DNA from: Mongoliibacter sp.
Lineage (GTDB): Bacteria; Bacteroidota; Bacteroidia; Cytophagales; Cyclobacteriaceae
Assembly (NCBI RefSeq): GCF_007692705.1
Contig: NZ_REBN01000157.1
Location: 1 to 53,331 of the forward strand
Direction of reading: 5' to 3'
Length of the DNA stretch: 53,331 bases
Position numbers and translations under genes: made by a program. A model generated the notes under the pieces. It was not told the DNA's origin, ran no database searches, and saw only the letters and a list, made by a program, of their open reading frames with translations. This document shows positions 8,576 through 18,385 of this stretch, piece after piece (position 1 is the stretch's first letter; each line of letters begins with the position of its first letter).

Positions 8576-10105
8576 TTATGAGTGGGTTTTAATTTCTTTT
8601 AATTTTTCAATCATGGATAAATATACGCCATTTGTCCAGCCAAAGCCATCCTGTACTGGATATTCTCCTCCGCCGGCTTTCAAGCTAAGGTCTTCTACAT
8701 TGTATTTTTCCATCATTTTGCCTGTTTCCGCAAATACTTTTTCATTGAGATTCGTCCACCTTTTGGCCAGCTCCACAGCGAGGTCTTCACGTCCATAATT
8801 CCGGAAGGCCTCAAAACCTATCCATTGTAAAGGTGCCCAACCATTTGGGGCATCCCATTGTTGACCGCTGTTGATGGTAGTCGTTACCAGCCCTCCAGCT
8901 TTGAAAAGGTTTTTTTCTACAAACGCAATCACTTTTTCAGCTTGTTCATCAGTTGCTATTTTGGCCCAAAGCGGATAAAGCATAGCCAAGGAGGGCCTGT
9001 CCATTTGTTCTTTGAATTTGATATGAAAATCTAGAAATATACCTCTTTCCTCATTCCAACAGTACCTGCTGATGGCTTCGATTCTATTTTGCCTGATTTT
9101 TTCAAATTTTCTGAAAAGCTTTTCATCGCCTTCCATTTCGAAGCCCAGAGCAATGATTCTTTCCGTTTCTGTCAAAAGCACATTGAGATCAATGGGGATC
9201 AGGGCAATGGTTTGTACACTCTTGAGGTCATCAGAATGGTAAAGCCAACGGCTACTGAAGTCCCAACCTGACTCACATGCCGCTCTTAAATTTCTAAAGA
9301 GCTTGTCCGGGTATCTCCGGGTTTTTTCGGAAAGCCCTACATCTTCGACAAATGATTCAGGCCTAGGAGTATCTTCATCATCCCAATAGCGGTTCAGGAA
9401 AGAATCTTCATCCTGCATTACCACCCTTTTGTAGCGTTTTCCAGGAAGGTGTATATCTACTTCACCCTCGGTCCAAAAGGCATATTCCATGACGATTTCT
9501 GGGAGGTATTCCTTGATGATATTCCTATTGTTTTTTACCTCAGCGAGCAATTCAACCATTTTAGCAAAAAAAGGAGGTTGAGACCTCGAGAGGAAGTAGG
9601 TCCTGTTTCCATTAGGGATATGGCCTATAGTATTGATCAGGTAGGCAAAGTTGTCTATCATGGACTCGATCAGCGCAATTTTACCACTGGTTTTCAAGCC
9701 CAACATAGTGAAATAAGAATCCCAATAGTAAATTTCGCGAAACCGACCTCCAGGCACTATGTAAGGATGGGGCAACTCCAACAAACTAGAGTGTGGGTCC
9801 TCTATGTCCGGTGCTCTGCTTAAACTATCCCAATGCTTGTGCAACCTTTCTTCCAGACTGAGAGCCTCGGGAAGTTCCACTCCATCATTATCCACCGGTA
9901 TGTGGAAATTCTCTTCAACAAAAGCCTTGAGATCAAAATCCTCGTGTTCAATTAATTTGTAAAAGTCATGCATAATAAGGTCAGGATCCCGCTTGGGAAT
10001 AGAATCCACGAAAGTTTTGGAATCAGAGAAAATATCGTTCAGCTGAACAGCATCGAAGAGTTCCATGAAGATCTCTTCCGGTGAATTGTATTTATGATGG
10101 AACAT
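8576..10105 (-). CDS. Cytoplasmic trehalase (GH37)
   Basis: This 509-aa GH37 enzyme hydrolyses trehalose to two glucoses. Both trehalase signatures are present: PGGRFREIYYWDSY from residue 118 and QQWDAPNGW at 415-423. The catalytic acid is probably D282 (ESGWDFSSRW) and the base E481 (GGGEYPVQDGFGW). There is no signal peptide, so it resembles cytosolic TreF rather than periplasmic TreA. The chosen ATG overlaps the upstream MFS gene by 14 bp; M14 (position 10066) is an alternative start. Coupling to the MFS gene suggests that imported trehalose or a related disaccharide is the substrate. Confidence 0.92.
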   Translation of the reverse strand: MFHHKYNSPEEIFMELFDAVQLNDIFSDSKTFVDSIPKRDPDLIMHDFYKLIEHEDFDLKAFVEENFHIPVDNDGVELPEALSLEERLHKHWDSLSRAPDIEDPHSSLLELPHPYIVPGGRFREIYYWDSYFTMLGLKTSGKIALIESMIDNFAYLINTIGHIPNGNRTYFLSRSQPPFFAKMVELLAEVKNNRNIIKEYLPEIVMEYAFWTEGEVDIHLPGKRYKRVVMQDEDSFLNRYWDDEDTPRPESFVEDVGLSEKTRRYPDKLFRNLRAACESGWDFSSRWLYHSDDLKSVQTIALIPIDLNVLLTETERIIALGFEMEGDEKLFRKFEKIRQNRIEAISRYCWNEERGIFLDFHIKFKEQMDRPSLAMLYPLWAKIATDEQAEKVIAFVEKNLFKAGGLVTTTINSGQQWDAPNGWAPLQWIGFEAFRNYGREDLAVELAKRWTNLNEKVFAETGKMMEKYNVEDLSLKAGGGEYPVQDGFGWTNGVYLSMIEKLKEIKTHS

Positions 10106-11333
10106 TTTTCTTGACTTTTCTATTGAGCAAAATTAGGACGAGGCACAGGGCTGTAATAGGGATCAATGAGAAATAAAAGGCATTCGTGCCTCCATATGCT
10201 TCAAAGATATGCCCTGTAATGATGGATCCTGTAGTACCTCCAAGTGCTGAAAATACTACAATCAAACCGGACATGGAGCTTTGCATATACCGGGGCAGTG
10301 CACTTAGCACCACGGAATTGATAGTAGGATAAATAGGGGCGAGAAATAGCCCCAAAATCGGAAACAGATAAACTACAAAAGGAGCATTGAACCACGTAAT
10401 GGTTTCAGTAACTTCTGGAAGCTCAGTAGTCAGCGGCAAGGTCAATGCAACACATACTCCAACCAAGACAGTACAGCTTAGTGTAAAAGTCAACCAATGC
10501 ATTCTTTTGAGAATAATTCCAGCCATAAGCCGACCAATCGCCAAGGCCCCTGCCAGCACTGCTCCGGCTTGGATCCCCATACTGGCGGGAACTTTCAGCA
10601 CATCCAGGTAAAAGGTAGGCGTCCAGGTCATAAAGCTCTGTTCTATCAATACAAACAGAAAAGCAGAAGCGGCAAATACCAAGACCAGAGGTCTGATGAC
10701 CAGTTTAAGCATATCCAGAAATTCATCCCAAGCTCTGGTGTTTTCTCTTTTGGATTCTGATTCGTTGATTCTTGCCCAAAATAACAGCAATGCTGCCGCT
10801 AGGGTCATGCCTCCTAAATACCAATAAATAGTCAGCCATGACTGAGAAGTCGGATCAGCATCATTGACAAATAGACTAAAAAAAACATTGCCTACCAGCA
10901 CACCTACCATAAAAAACCCCTCTATAGTACTCATCAGACTGGAATGTTCTTTGGTATTGTCTGTGACCAGTCCTATCATGGCAAAAACTGAAACTTTAAT
11001 CACTGCAAAGGAAACACCCACCGCAGCAAACAAAAGTTTGAAATACCAAAACTCATTGGCCATGATAGGCATTGCAAAACAAATCGCAGCTACCAAAAAT
11101 AAAGCTCCGAGCATTCCTTTTTTCAAACCTACTTTAGGTAGAAAGGAAGCTACAATAAAGGAGAATATGGCTATGGGTAAGTCTTTGAACCCTTCCAGGA
11201 CAGAGGCATCGGCCTTGCTTACATCAAATGTACGCTGTACCTGTAGGATGACAGCGCCAACGGAATTCAGCAAAACAGCGAAGACCATGTAATTGACGAT
11301 AAGGGATAGTTTGATGAGAACCTTTGGACTCAT
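10092..11333 (-). CDS. MFS transporter, probably sugar-related
   Basis: The 413-aa protein has about 12 hydrophobic segments and a major-facilitator layout with a central loop near residues 190-210. Specific substrate residues cannot be read from the sequence. Its 3' end overlaps the trehalase gene by 14 bp, which implies translational coupling, so uptake of trehalose or a similar sugar is the simplest guess. It lies 80 bp after the GDPD-family gene in the same minus-strand run. Confidence 0.85.
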   Translation of the reverse strand: MSPKVLIKLSLIVNYMVFAVLLNSVGAVILQVQRTFDVSKADASVLEGFKDLPIAIFSFIVASFLPKVGLKKGMLGALFLVAAICFAMPIMANEFWYFKLLFAAVGVSFAVIKVSVFAMIGLVTDNTKEHSSLMSTIEGFFMVGVLVGNVFFSLFVNDADPTSQSWLTIYWYLGGMTLAAALLLFWARINESESKRENTRAWDEFLDMLKLVIRPLVLVFAASAFLFVLIEQSFMTWTPTFYLDVLKVPASMGIQAGAVLAGALAIGRLMAGIILKRMHWLTFTLSCTVLVGVCVALTLPLTTELPEVTETITWFNAPFVVYLFPILGLFLAPIYPTINSVVLSALPRYMQSSMSGLIVVFSALGGTTGSIITGHIFEAYGGTNAFYFSLIPITALCLVLILLNRKVKKNVPS

Positions 11334-11413
11334 TTGGAATTTATCTAAAGAGGTATAGAACTATAATCCAATTTGGACAAATAATCTTCAAAACGCTATC
11401 CTTTTGGTAAAAT

Positions 11414-12229
11414 TCAATCTTCCAATGCTGCCCTCAGAGAAATCGGATAATCGGTTACCAAAACACTGGGCTTCCTTAGGTCGATAAACTCTTGGTATAC
11501 TTTTACCCCATCTCTCAGAGCATCTTGATCAGGAGTACCCATGGCATCTGTTACTATCGGAAGTCCCATTTCTGTTGTTTTTTGATACAGTGTTGGAGAA
11601 GCATTTTGATTGATGTATGCGATCAAATAATAGGGCTCATCAGTTTTGCATAGGTAAAAATCAAGATCTTCCTCCTTGGTAACCAATACAGAAATAAGAA
11701 ACTGTTGGGGCAATTCTAAGGCTTCCATAGCCCTTTCTTCATTGAATGTCAGTATCATAATTTGTTCCAACATTCCAAAGCTTTCAACCAAAGAAATGAC
11801 CTTCTTGAGAGATGCTTCTTTGACATCCAGCATCAGGAAAATTTCATTTTCCTTGGCAAACTCCAAGACATGCTCAAATCTTGGGAGTGTTTCTTCCAAA
11901 CCTTTAAGTTTGATTTTATCCAATTCCATACTATTCTTCTCAGTGAGAAAGCCCGATCCTTCGGTAGTCCTCTCTAAGGTCTTGTCATGCAAGAGGTAGA
12001 GAATACCATCTTTGCTTTCTGCCAAGTCAATTTCATGCATGTCTATTCCTGCTGCTTTTGACCTTTGCATAGAATAAAGGCTATTTTCAGGGATGTCAGG
12101 AGACATGGCCGCTCTATGACTGCAGATGATGATCTCCTCCACATCAATTTTCTTCCTGAGACTTTGGGTAAAAGCATCTGGTGTAAAGCTTAAAAGGAGA
12201 ATAGAAACTAAAAATATTGTTTTTGCCAT
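11414..12229 (-). CDS. Secreted glycerophosphodiester phosphodiesterase family protein
   Basis: The 271-aa precursor has a signal peptide (about residues 1-21) and a GDPD TIM barrel. The metal and catalytic residues are visible: H38 in SHRA, E66-x-D68 in HEIDLAESKDG and H81 in LLHDKTLERTT. GDPD enzymes split glycerophosphodiesters to glycerol-3-phosphate and an alcohol, and this one should act in the periplasm. Its ATG shares one base with the stop of the M1 peptidase gene, so the two are translationally coupled. With the downstream phosphatase it may help recover phosphate and glycerol from lipids (inference). Confidence 0.88.
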   Translation of the reverse strand: MAKTIFLVSILLLSFTPDAFTQSLRKKIDVEEIIICSHRAAMSPDIPENSLYSMQRSKAAGIDMHEIDLAESKDGILYLLHDKTLERTTEGSGFLTEKNSMELDKIKLKGLEETLPRFEHVLEFAKENEIFLMLDVKEASLKKVISLVESFGMLEQIMILTFNEERAMEALELPQQFLISVLVTKEEDLDFYLCKTDEPYYLIAYINQNASPTLYQKTTEMGLPIVTDAMGTPDQDALRDGVKVYQEFIDLRKPSVLVTDYPISLRAALED

Positions 12230-13815
12230 CAGTCTTTTTTCAATAAATACCAGTTTTTTGGGTCTACTTCAATTAAGGATTCACTTCTTACCAAAACAGG
12301 CTTGGAAGAAAGGACATGTCGTTCATATCCATTGGAAGTTTTGATCTCTACAGGCATCTTAAAATCAATGTTTGGAAGACTTACCTGATAGCCTTTTTTT
12401 CCTTTTTTCTTTACTTTGACTTTAGGGACATGAATTGTTTTGAGGTACATGTCAAAAAATCCTTGTAGGTCTACGCTGGAATATTTTTGTACGAAATCAG
12501 TAAAATCTGAAGTTTCAACAAGGTTTTCATACGTAAATCTTTCATCAGAGGTAAAAGCCTTGAGCATGGGAAAGAATATCTCGTCTCCCAAATAGTAGCG
12601 AAGGGAATGGATGATAAAAGCTCCTTTGGTATAAATTTCAGGATGATATGCGAAGTCAGAAGTTGAATTTCTTGGACTGACTACTGGCCTGGCATGTGCA
12701 ATGGACTTTCTGACAGAGCCTACTTTTTCATGATAGGCAGCTTCGCCTCCATGCTCTAAGTAAAAAAGCCAATCTCCGTAAGCTGTCAATCCCTCGTGTA
12801 TCCAAAAGTCTGCCCAATCTCGTACTGAAATTTTATTGCCAAACCATTCATGACCAAGTTCATGATGGAGCAACCAATCTGCAGTAACATCACCAATTTT
12901 TTCAAATTGGTAGTTGTTTCCATACGCATTGATGGTCTGATGTTCCATGCCTAGATAAGGAGTTTCCACAACAGCAATCTTGTCATTGGGAAAAGGATAA
13001 GGACCAAAATATTTTTCATGCGTTTTGGCGGACGTTTCCAACACATCAAGTAGGGCTTTTGCCTTGTCTTTGTTTTCCTGCAATACAAATACAAACATGG
13101 GGATTTCTGTTCCATCCCTGCTCTCAAATGTTATGGATTCCTCATGAAAAACCCCAAGGGTGAAATTGATATTGTAATTGTTGATGGGGTATTGCGTGGT
13201 CCAATGGTAAGTGATTTTACCATTATTGGATTTGCGTTCGACAAGTCTGCCGTTGGAGGCTACAAAATAAGGTTTAGGGGCTGTGAAAATTAGGTCTACC
13301 CCATTCAGCGGTTCACTGGATGGATGGTCAAGGCAAGGCATAAATATTTTTGCCCCTTCATTTTGAGAAGATAATCCCATCCAATGATTATCCAGCTGGT
13401 CCATTTCCCATGTAAACCCTCCAGTCCAAGGGGGGTTGATGGCTATCGGAGTTCTACCTCCATAGTAAACCTCTACCTCTTCACAGGTGCAGTCAATGGG
13501 GAATATATCCAAAGTGTCACCAAAATGCCGGAAAGTGATTTCCTTACCGTCCATGATTACTTTTTCAACTTGATACTCTTCTATCAGGTTGAGCCGAAGG
13601 GTATCAAGCTTTTCTTTGGCGTCAAAAGTGATCCTGTTTTTGCCATGGATTTCCTGCTTTTCCGGGAAAATTTCAAGCTCCAGCTGGTAATGCAGGACTT
13701 GGTATTTTTGCTGCAGAGGGTCAATAGGTCCTCCCCAAGCCCAGTCTTTCTGGATTTGAGAAAAAGCACTGATGGAAATCAGAAGGAATACGAGTAATAA
13801 AGAGCTAGATTTCAT
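12229..13815 (-). CDS. Secreted M1-family zinc aminopeptidase
   Basis: The 528-aa precursor has a signal peptide (about residues 1-19), an N-terminal beta domain and a thermolysin-like domain. The zinc site HEXXH-x18-E is complete: H318-E319, H322 and E341. The exopeptidase motif normally GxMEN reads GMEHQ at 289-293, a variant found in secreted bacterial M1 members. It is shorter than classical PepN (about 870 aa) because the C-terminal helical domain is missing. It should cleave N-terminal residues from extracellular peptides. It is first in the five-gene minus-strand run. Confidence 0.88.
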   Translation of the reverse strand: MKSSSLLLVFLLISISAFSQIQKDWAWGGPIDPLQQKYQVLHYQLELEIFPEKQEIHGKNRITFDAKEKLDTLRLNLIEEYQVEKVIMDGKEITFRHFGDTLDIFPIDCTCEEVEVYYGGRTPIAINPPWTGGFTWEMDQLDNHWMGLSSQNEGAKIFMPCLDHPSSEPLNGVDLIFTAPKPYFVASNGRLVERKSNNGKITYHWTTQYPINNYNINFTLGVFHEESITFESRDGTEIPMFVFVLQENKDKAKALLDVLETSAKTHEKYFGPYPFPNDKIAVVETPYLGMEHQTINAYGNNYQFEKIGDVTADWLLHHELGHEWFGNKISVRDWADFWIHEGLTAYGDWLFYLEHGGEAAYHEKVGSVRKSIAHARPVVSPRNSTSDFAYHPEIYTKGAFIIHSLRYYLGDEIFFPMLKAFTSDERFTYENLVETSDFTDFVQKYSSVDLQGFFDMYLKTIHVPKVKVKKKGKKGYQVSLPNIDFKMPVEIKTSNGYERHVLSSKPVLVRSESLIEVDPKNWYLLKKD

Positions 13816-13887
13816 TGATTCAATATTACGGAATTATTTGGTAGAAGGGAATTCTTTCTAGATGATGCGGCTCACCAAAGCTTTCGA

Positions 13888-13968
13888 TTACTCTTGTATG
13901 ACTTTCAAGGCATTTTTGGCTATAACCTCATCCTCCCCAGGCTCATAAAGTACTTTATCTGCTACCTA
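13888..13968 (-). pseudogene. Possible decayed C-terminal coding remnant
   Basis: Between the M1 peptidase and the histidine kinase, the minus strand reads a protein-like 26-codon stretch (VADKVLYEPGEDEVIAKNAL...) after a TAG at 13966-13968 and ending at a TAA at 13888-13890. The composition looks coding, but there is no start and I cannot name a family. It could be the tail of a lost gene or chance. The 13816-14107 stretch otherwise holds only a promoter element for the histidine kinase. Confidence 0.2.
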
Positions 13969-14061
13969 AGGAGCCAAAATTTCTGAAGCGGATAATCATA
14001 AAAAATATAATCTAATACTTCCGACAGTATAAACTTAGACACGCATCAGGAATAAAAAATG

Positions 14062-14069
14062 TAAGTTTG
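14062..14069 (+). promoter_or_regulatory. -7 promoter element (TAAGTTTG) for the histidine kinase
   Basis: TAAGTTTG matches TAnnTTTG and lies 38 nt before the ATG of the PAS histidine kinase. No clear -33 TTTG is seen at 19-21 nt upstream. Confidence 0.4.
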
Positions 14070-14107
14070 TAATAACACCCCGAACTATTAAAACCCTGTT
14101 TTATCCT

Positions 14108-15196
14108 ATGAATAATGGTAATCTGAACTCAGAGATATTGCACAAGCTTGAGGTTTTTTTTGATATCTCTCCGGATCTTTTTTGTATTGCAGGGTATGAC
14201 GGGTACTTCAAGCGCATCAATTCAGCTGTCAGCAAACTATTGGGTTATGATGAAAGCGAACTTTTCAATTCTCCAATCAATGATTTTGTCCATCCCGAGG
14301 ATAAAGAATTGACAGCCAAAGCCCGAAAAGAGCTTACCAAGAAAAACCCTTTACTCAATTTTGAAAACAGGTATTTGACAAAAACGGGGGAGGTTGTATG
14401 GTTGTCATGGACATCAATGTATCTGGAAAAAGAGGAACTGATTTTCGCCATTGCAAAAGATATTACCTACAAGAAAAAACTGGAAAAAGAGCGTAATCTT
14501 CTACTTTCAAATCTCTTTTCAATCAACAAAGAATTGGAACATCTGACTTACAGGACTACACATGACTTGAGGTCTCCTGTCAACAATTTCCTCTCGATTT
14601 TTAATCTGATTGATCTTAACAAAATTGAAGATAAGGAGAATCTTGAACTGCTTGAGCTTTTGAGGTCCTCAAGCGAAAATTTCAAGAAAACTTTAGATAA
14701 CTACGTTGATTTGCTTAGCAAAAGAAGTTTGAATGAAAATAAGATAGAATTCATCCGGTTTGAGAAAACACTTGATAAAATAAAAAAATCAATTCATACC
14801 CTGATTAAAATGTCAAATGCAAGGATCGATTTTGAATTCAATGAAGCCGAGGGGGTAGTTTTCAATAATGATTATTTGGAAAGTATCTTTCTCAATCTAA
14901 TTACCAATTCGATTCGGTATGCACAACCTGGTATTTCCCCTCATATTAAAATCAAAACTTTAAGAATTAATGATGATAACATCCAACTAACCGTGGAGGA
15001 TAATGGGTTGGGATTTGATATGGAAAAAGTAAAGGATAAGATTTTTGGACTTAATCAAAAATTTCATTCCCATGAGGACAGCAAGGGTATAGGCTTATAT
15101 CTTATCAAAAATCAAATCACCAAACTGAATGGCAGTATAGATGTTGAAAGTGAAGTGAATGTAGGAACCAAGTTTACGATTACCTTCAGGTCTTAA
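14108..15196 (+). CDS. PAS-domain sensor histidine kinase
   Basis: The 362-aa cytoplasmic kinase has an N-terminal PAS domain (about 14-122), a HisKA dimerisation helix with the phospho-acceptor H152 in TTHDLRSP, and a HATPase domain. The ATP-lid motifs are N263/N267 (FLNLITNSIR), DNGLGFD at 298-304 and GIGLYL at 327-332. No membrane segment or signal peptide is present, so it should sense an internal cue such as redox state or a small ligand. No response regulator is adjacent, so the partner is unknown. A TAAGTTTG element lies just upstream. Confidence 0.9.
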   Translation: MNNGNLNSEILHKLEVFFDISPDLFCIAGYDGYFKRINSAVSKLLGYDESELFNSPINDFVHPEDKELTAKARKELTKKNPLLNFENRYLTKTGEVVWLSWTSMYLEKEELIFAIAKDITYKKKLEKERNLLLSNLFSINKELEHLTYRTTHDLRSPVNNFLSIFNLIDLNKIEDKENLELLELLRSSSENFKKTLDNYVDLLSKRSLNENKIEFIRFEKTLDKIKKSIHTLIKMSNARIDFEFNEAEGVVFNNDYLESIFLNLITNSIRYAQPGISPHIKIKTLRINDDNIQLTVEDNGLGFDMEKVKDKIFGLNQKFHSHEDSKGIGLYLIKNQITKLNGSIDVESEVNVGTKFTITFRS

Positions 15197-15230
15197 TTCT
15201 CCACCTGTGTAAGTATTTGATTTTTAGGAT

Positions 15231-15259
15231 AAAAAAAGCCTTCCAGTTTCCCGGAAGGC
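15231..15259 (-). terminator. Rho-independent terminator for gcvP
   Basis: On the minus strand the 7-bp stem GCCTTCC/GGAAGGC (15253-15259 and 15238-15244) has an 8-nt loop and is followed by seven Ts. It lies 32 nt beyond the gcvP stop. The histidine kinase ends on the other side and may also use it. Confidence 0.8.
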
Positions 15260-15260
15260 C

Positions 15261-15287
15261 AAATCTAAAATCTAAAATCTAAAATCT
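15261..15287. repeat. Short tandem repeat, 7-bp unit TCTAAAA
   Basis: Three full TCTAAAA units plus a partial fourth lie between the gcvP terminator and the gcvP stop codon. Such a tract can vary in copy number through replication slippage, but here it is not in a promoter or a coding frame. Confidence 0.7.
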
Positions 15288-15291
15288 GACT

Positions 15292-18183
15292 TTACGCTTC
15301 CGCCTCAGCATACTCCTCTACCGGAATACAGCTACACATTAGGTTTCTATCCCCATAAGCGGAATCTATTCTCCTTACCGAAGGCCAGAATTTATTTCCT
15401 TTGACAAAAGGAAGAGGATATACTGCCTTTTCGCGGCTATAAGCAAACGCCCAGTCGTCAGCCAAAGCAAGTTGAGCTGTATGCGGTGCGTTTTTCAGAA
15501 CATTATTTTCTTTATCTGCTCCACCATCATAAATTTCCTGGATTTCGGCTCTGATGGAAATCATCGCATCACAGAACCTATCCAATTCTGCTTTTGTCTC
15601 GGACTCAGTAGGTTCTACCATCAAAGTGCCAGCTACAGGGAAAGAAACTGTTGGCGCATGAAATCCATAATCCATCAACCGCTTCGCTATATCCTCAACT
15701 TCAATTCCGACTTCTTTGAAGGCTCTACAATCCAAAATCATTTCGTGAGCAGCTCTTCCACCTTTGCCAGTATATAATATCGGGTAATGATCTTCCAATC
15801 TGGCTTTGATGTAATTTGCATTTAAGATAGCAATCTTCGTAGCATTTGTCAAACCATCTCCACCCATCATTGCAATGTATGCATATGAAATAGGAAGAAT
15901 ACTTGCACTGCCATATGGCGCTGCTGAGATGGAAGTGATAGCAGAGGTTCCGCCAGTTTGAATCAATGGGTTACCCGGTAAAAAAGGCACCAAATGTTCC
16001 GCAACGCAGATTGGTCCCATGCCTGGACCACCACCTCCATGAGGAATACAAAATGTTTTATGCAAATTCAAGTGGCAAACATCTGCTCCGATTCTTCCAG
16101 GGCTGGTCAATCCTACCTGGGCGTTCATATTCGCTCCGTCCATATACACTTGACCACCATTATCGTGAATGATCTGGCATATTTCCTGAATTGCTTCTTC
16201 AAAAACCCCATGGGTGGATGGATAAGTAACCATCAAAGAAGCCAAATCATTTTTATGTGCCTCAGCTTTTGCCCTGAGGTCTTCTACGTCGATATTGCCA
16301 CTCTCATCACATTTGACTAAGACCACTTTCATTCCAGCCATTACAGCCGATGCAGGGTTGGTACCATGTGCGGAAGTTGGGATCAACGCTATATTTCTGT
16401 GGTGATCACCCCTACTTTGGTGGTAAGCACGAATAACCATCAGGCCGGCATATTCTCCTTGAGCACCGGAATTTGGCTGTAAGGAAGTATCTGCAAACCC
16501 GGTGATCTCACTCAACCAGTTTCTAAGATTTTGGAATAATTCATAATATCCTGCGGCCTGATCTTGTGGAGCAAAAGGGTGCAATTGACCAAATTCAGGC
16601 CAGGTTACCGGAATCATTTCAGTTGTGGCATTCAATTTCATAGTACAGGAACCAAGAGAGATCATGGAGTGTACCAATGAGAGGTCTTTGTTTTCAAGAC
16701 GCTTGATATACCTAAGCATTTCATGCTCTGAATGATATTGATTGAATACTGGATGGGTCAAAAATGCTGAGGTCCTGTTTAGTCCTTCAGGATAATTCAG
16801 TTCTAGTTGAGAAATCATAGATTCCCAATCAAATTCAACCCTATGGTTTACTGATTTCGAAAAGACTTCCACTACTGCCTTGACATCACTGATGGTTTTG
16901 GCCTGATCAAATGCCAATACCACTGCGCCTTCTTCATACCTGAAGTTCATTTCAGCCGATAAGGCAAAAGCCTTGATCTTGGATTGTTGAACAGGGTCAG
17001 TCTTGATTTTTATTGTATCAAAAAAGACTTTGTTTTCTTGCTCATAACCTATCAATTTCAGGGCTTGAGCTGTTAGTTGAGCCAAACCATGAGTTCTTGC
17101 TGCAATTTCTTTCAGGCTTTTTGGTCCGTGATAAACGGCATACATTCCGGCCATCACTGCCAATAATACCTGAGCTGTACAAATATTTGAAGTTGCTTTT
17201 TCTCTCCTGATATGCTGCTCACGGGTTTGAAGTGCCATTCGGTAGGCTTTGTTACCTTCCTTGTCCAATGAGACTCCGATAATTCTTCCTGGAATTAGCC
17301 TTTTATAAGCCTCTTTGGTAGCAAAGAAGGCAGCATGAGGGCCTCCATAACCCATAGGAACTCCAAATCTTTGTGATGTGCCCACTACCACATCTGCACC
17401 CATTTCCCCTGGCGAAGTCAATAGGGTCAGCGCTAGAAGGTCAGATGCGAAGGCTGTTAATACATTGTTCTCTTTTGCAGAGGCGACCAATTGCCTATGG
17501 TCAATTACTTCTCCCTCCAGGTTAGGGTATTGAAGCAAAATACCAAACAATTCGGGATCGGTAAGGTCCAATTCAGAGAGTGGGGCTATGACCAACTCTA
17601 TTCCAATAGGAGCTGCCCGGGTGACGAGTAGGTCTATGGTTTGGGGGAATGTTTTTTCATCCACAAAAAATTTAGTCGCATTCTTTTTTTCTCGTGGTTT
17701 GGAAGCAAAAAGCATGGACATGGCTTCCGCAGCTGCAGTAGCCTCATCCAAGAGAGATGCATTGGCCATTTCCATTCCTGTCAACTCCATGACGGTAGTC
17801 TGAAAATTAATCAAAGCCTCTAGTCTTCCTTGTGCAATCTCAGCTTGATAGGGTGTGTAGGCTGTGTACCATCCTGGGTTTTCAAGAATATTTCTCAAAA
17901 TCACTCCTGGCACAATAGTGTCATAATAACCCAATCCGATAAAGGATTTGAAAATTTTATTTTTTGAAGCCAGCTTCTTGAACTCTTTCAGAAAGGAGGC
18001 CTCAGTCTTCGAATGGGGAAGATTTAAAGGCTTTTGGAGCTGAATAGCTTTTGGGATAGTTTGGTCAATAAGTTCTTCCAAAGAGGTTGCGTCGATTCTG
18101 TCCAGCATTTCCTGGATTTCTTTTTGTGACGGGCCATTATGCCTTTGTTCAAACTTTGTAGATGGGGTCAGATTAATCTTCAT
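15292..18183 (-). CDS. gcvP: Glycine dehydrogenase (decarboxylating), P-protein of the glycine cleavage system
   Basis: This 963-aa protein is a full-length single-chain P-protein, with the N- and C-terminal halves that are separate subunits in some bacteria. It decarboxylates glycine and transfers the aminomethyl group to the lipoyl H-protein. The PLP lysine is K709 in HLNLHKTF, followed by a glycine-rich [12 protein letters not shown] loop. The other gcv genes are not in the window, so the complex is encoded at scattered loci. I looked for a glycine riboswitch in the 200 bp upstream and saw none; a TACATTTG promoter element is present there. A hairpin terminator follows the stop codon. Confidence 0.97.
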   Translation of the reverse strand: MKINLTPSTKFEQRHNGPSQKEIQEMLDRIDATSLEELIDQTIPKAIQLQKPLNLPHSKTEASFLKEFKKLASKNKIFKSFIGLGYYDTIVPGVILRNILENPGWYTAYTPYQAEIAQGRLEALINFQTTVMELTGMEMANASLLDEATAAAEAMSMLFASKPREKKNATKFFVDEKTFPQTIDLLVTRAAPIGIELVIAPLSELDLTDPELFGILLQYPNLEGEVIDHRQLVASAKENNVLTAFASDLLALTLLTSPGEMGADVVVGTSQRFGVPMGYGGPHAAFFATKEAYKRLIPGRIIGVSLDKEGNKAYRMALQTREQHIRREKATSNICTAQVLLAVMAGMYAVYHGPKSLKEIAARTHGLAQLTAQALKLIGYEQENKVFFDTIKIKTDPVQQSKIKAFALSAEMNFRYEEGAVVLAFDQAKTISDVKAVVEVFSKSVNHRVEFDWESMISQLELNYPEGLNRTSAFLTHPVFNQYHSEHEMLRYIKRLENKDLSLVHSMISLGSCTMKLNATTEMIPVTWPEFGQLHPFAPQDQAAGYYELFQNLRNWLSEITGFADTSLQPNSGAQGEYAGLMVIRAYHQSRGDHHRNIALIPTSAHGTNPASAVMAGMKVVLVKCDESGNIDVEDLRAKAEAHKNDLASLMVTYPSTHGVFEEAIQEICQIIHDNGGQVYMDGANMNAQVGLTSPGRIGADVCHLNLHKTFCIPHGGGGPGMGPICVAEHLVPFLPGNPLIQTGGTSAITSISAAPYGSASILPISYAYIAMMGGDGLTNATKIAILNANYIKARLEDHYPILYTGKGGRAAHEMILDCRAFKEVGIEVEDIAKRLMDYGFHAPTVSFPVAGTLMVEPTESETKAELDRFCDAMISIRAEIQEIYDGGADKENNVLKNAPHTAQLALADDWAFAYSREKAVYPLPFVKGNKFWPSVRRIDSAYGDRNLMCSCIPVEEYAEAEA

Positions 18184-18242
18184 TTCTTAACGTGGATAAA
18201 AGACTGATTTGGGTTATATTCTCACCTTTTTATTTGGTTGTG

Positions 18243-18250
18243 CAAATGTA
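18243..18250 (-). promoter_or_regulatory. -7 promoter element (TACATTTG) for gcvP
   Basis: TACATTTG on the minus strand is identical to the -7 element of the tRNA-His promoter in this window and matches TAnnTTTG. It lies 60 nt upstream of the gcvP ATG. No clear -33 TTTG was found. Confidence 0.45.
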
Positions 18251-18346
18251 TGAATTATTGGATGATATCATTTTTATAACCCAAAGAAATATACCATCGT
18301 AACATTCAAATTTACAAACGGTTCAAATTGAATTGGAATAATTTTT

Positions 18347-18354
18347 TAAGTTTG
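18347..18354 (+). promoter_or_regulatory. -7 promoter element (TAAGTTTG) for the M28 peptidase
   Basis: TAAGTTTG matches TAnnTTTG and lies 31 nt upstream of the M28 peptidase ATG. A TTG occurs 16 nt before it, closer than the usual 19-21 nt spacing. Confidence 0.45.
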
Positions 18355-18385
18355 CGAACAGTTTTTAAAACCTAAATAATAATTT

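Noticed and set aside
15261-15287. TCTAAAA tandem units as a CRISPR-like array
   Set aside because: The units are 7 bp and contiguous without spacers, so this is a simple sequence repeat.
18184-18385. Glycine riboswitch upstream of gcvP
   Set aside because: The 5' leader between the TACATTTG element and the ATG is only about 60 nt and shows no aptamer-like helices.
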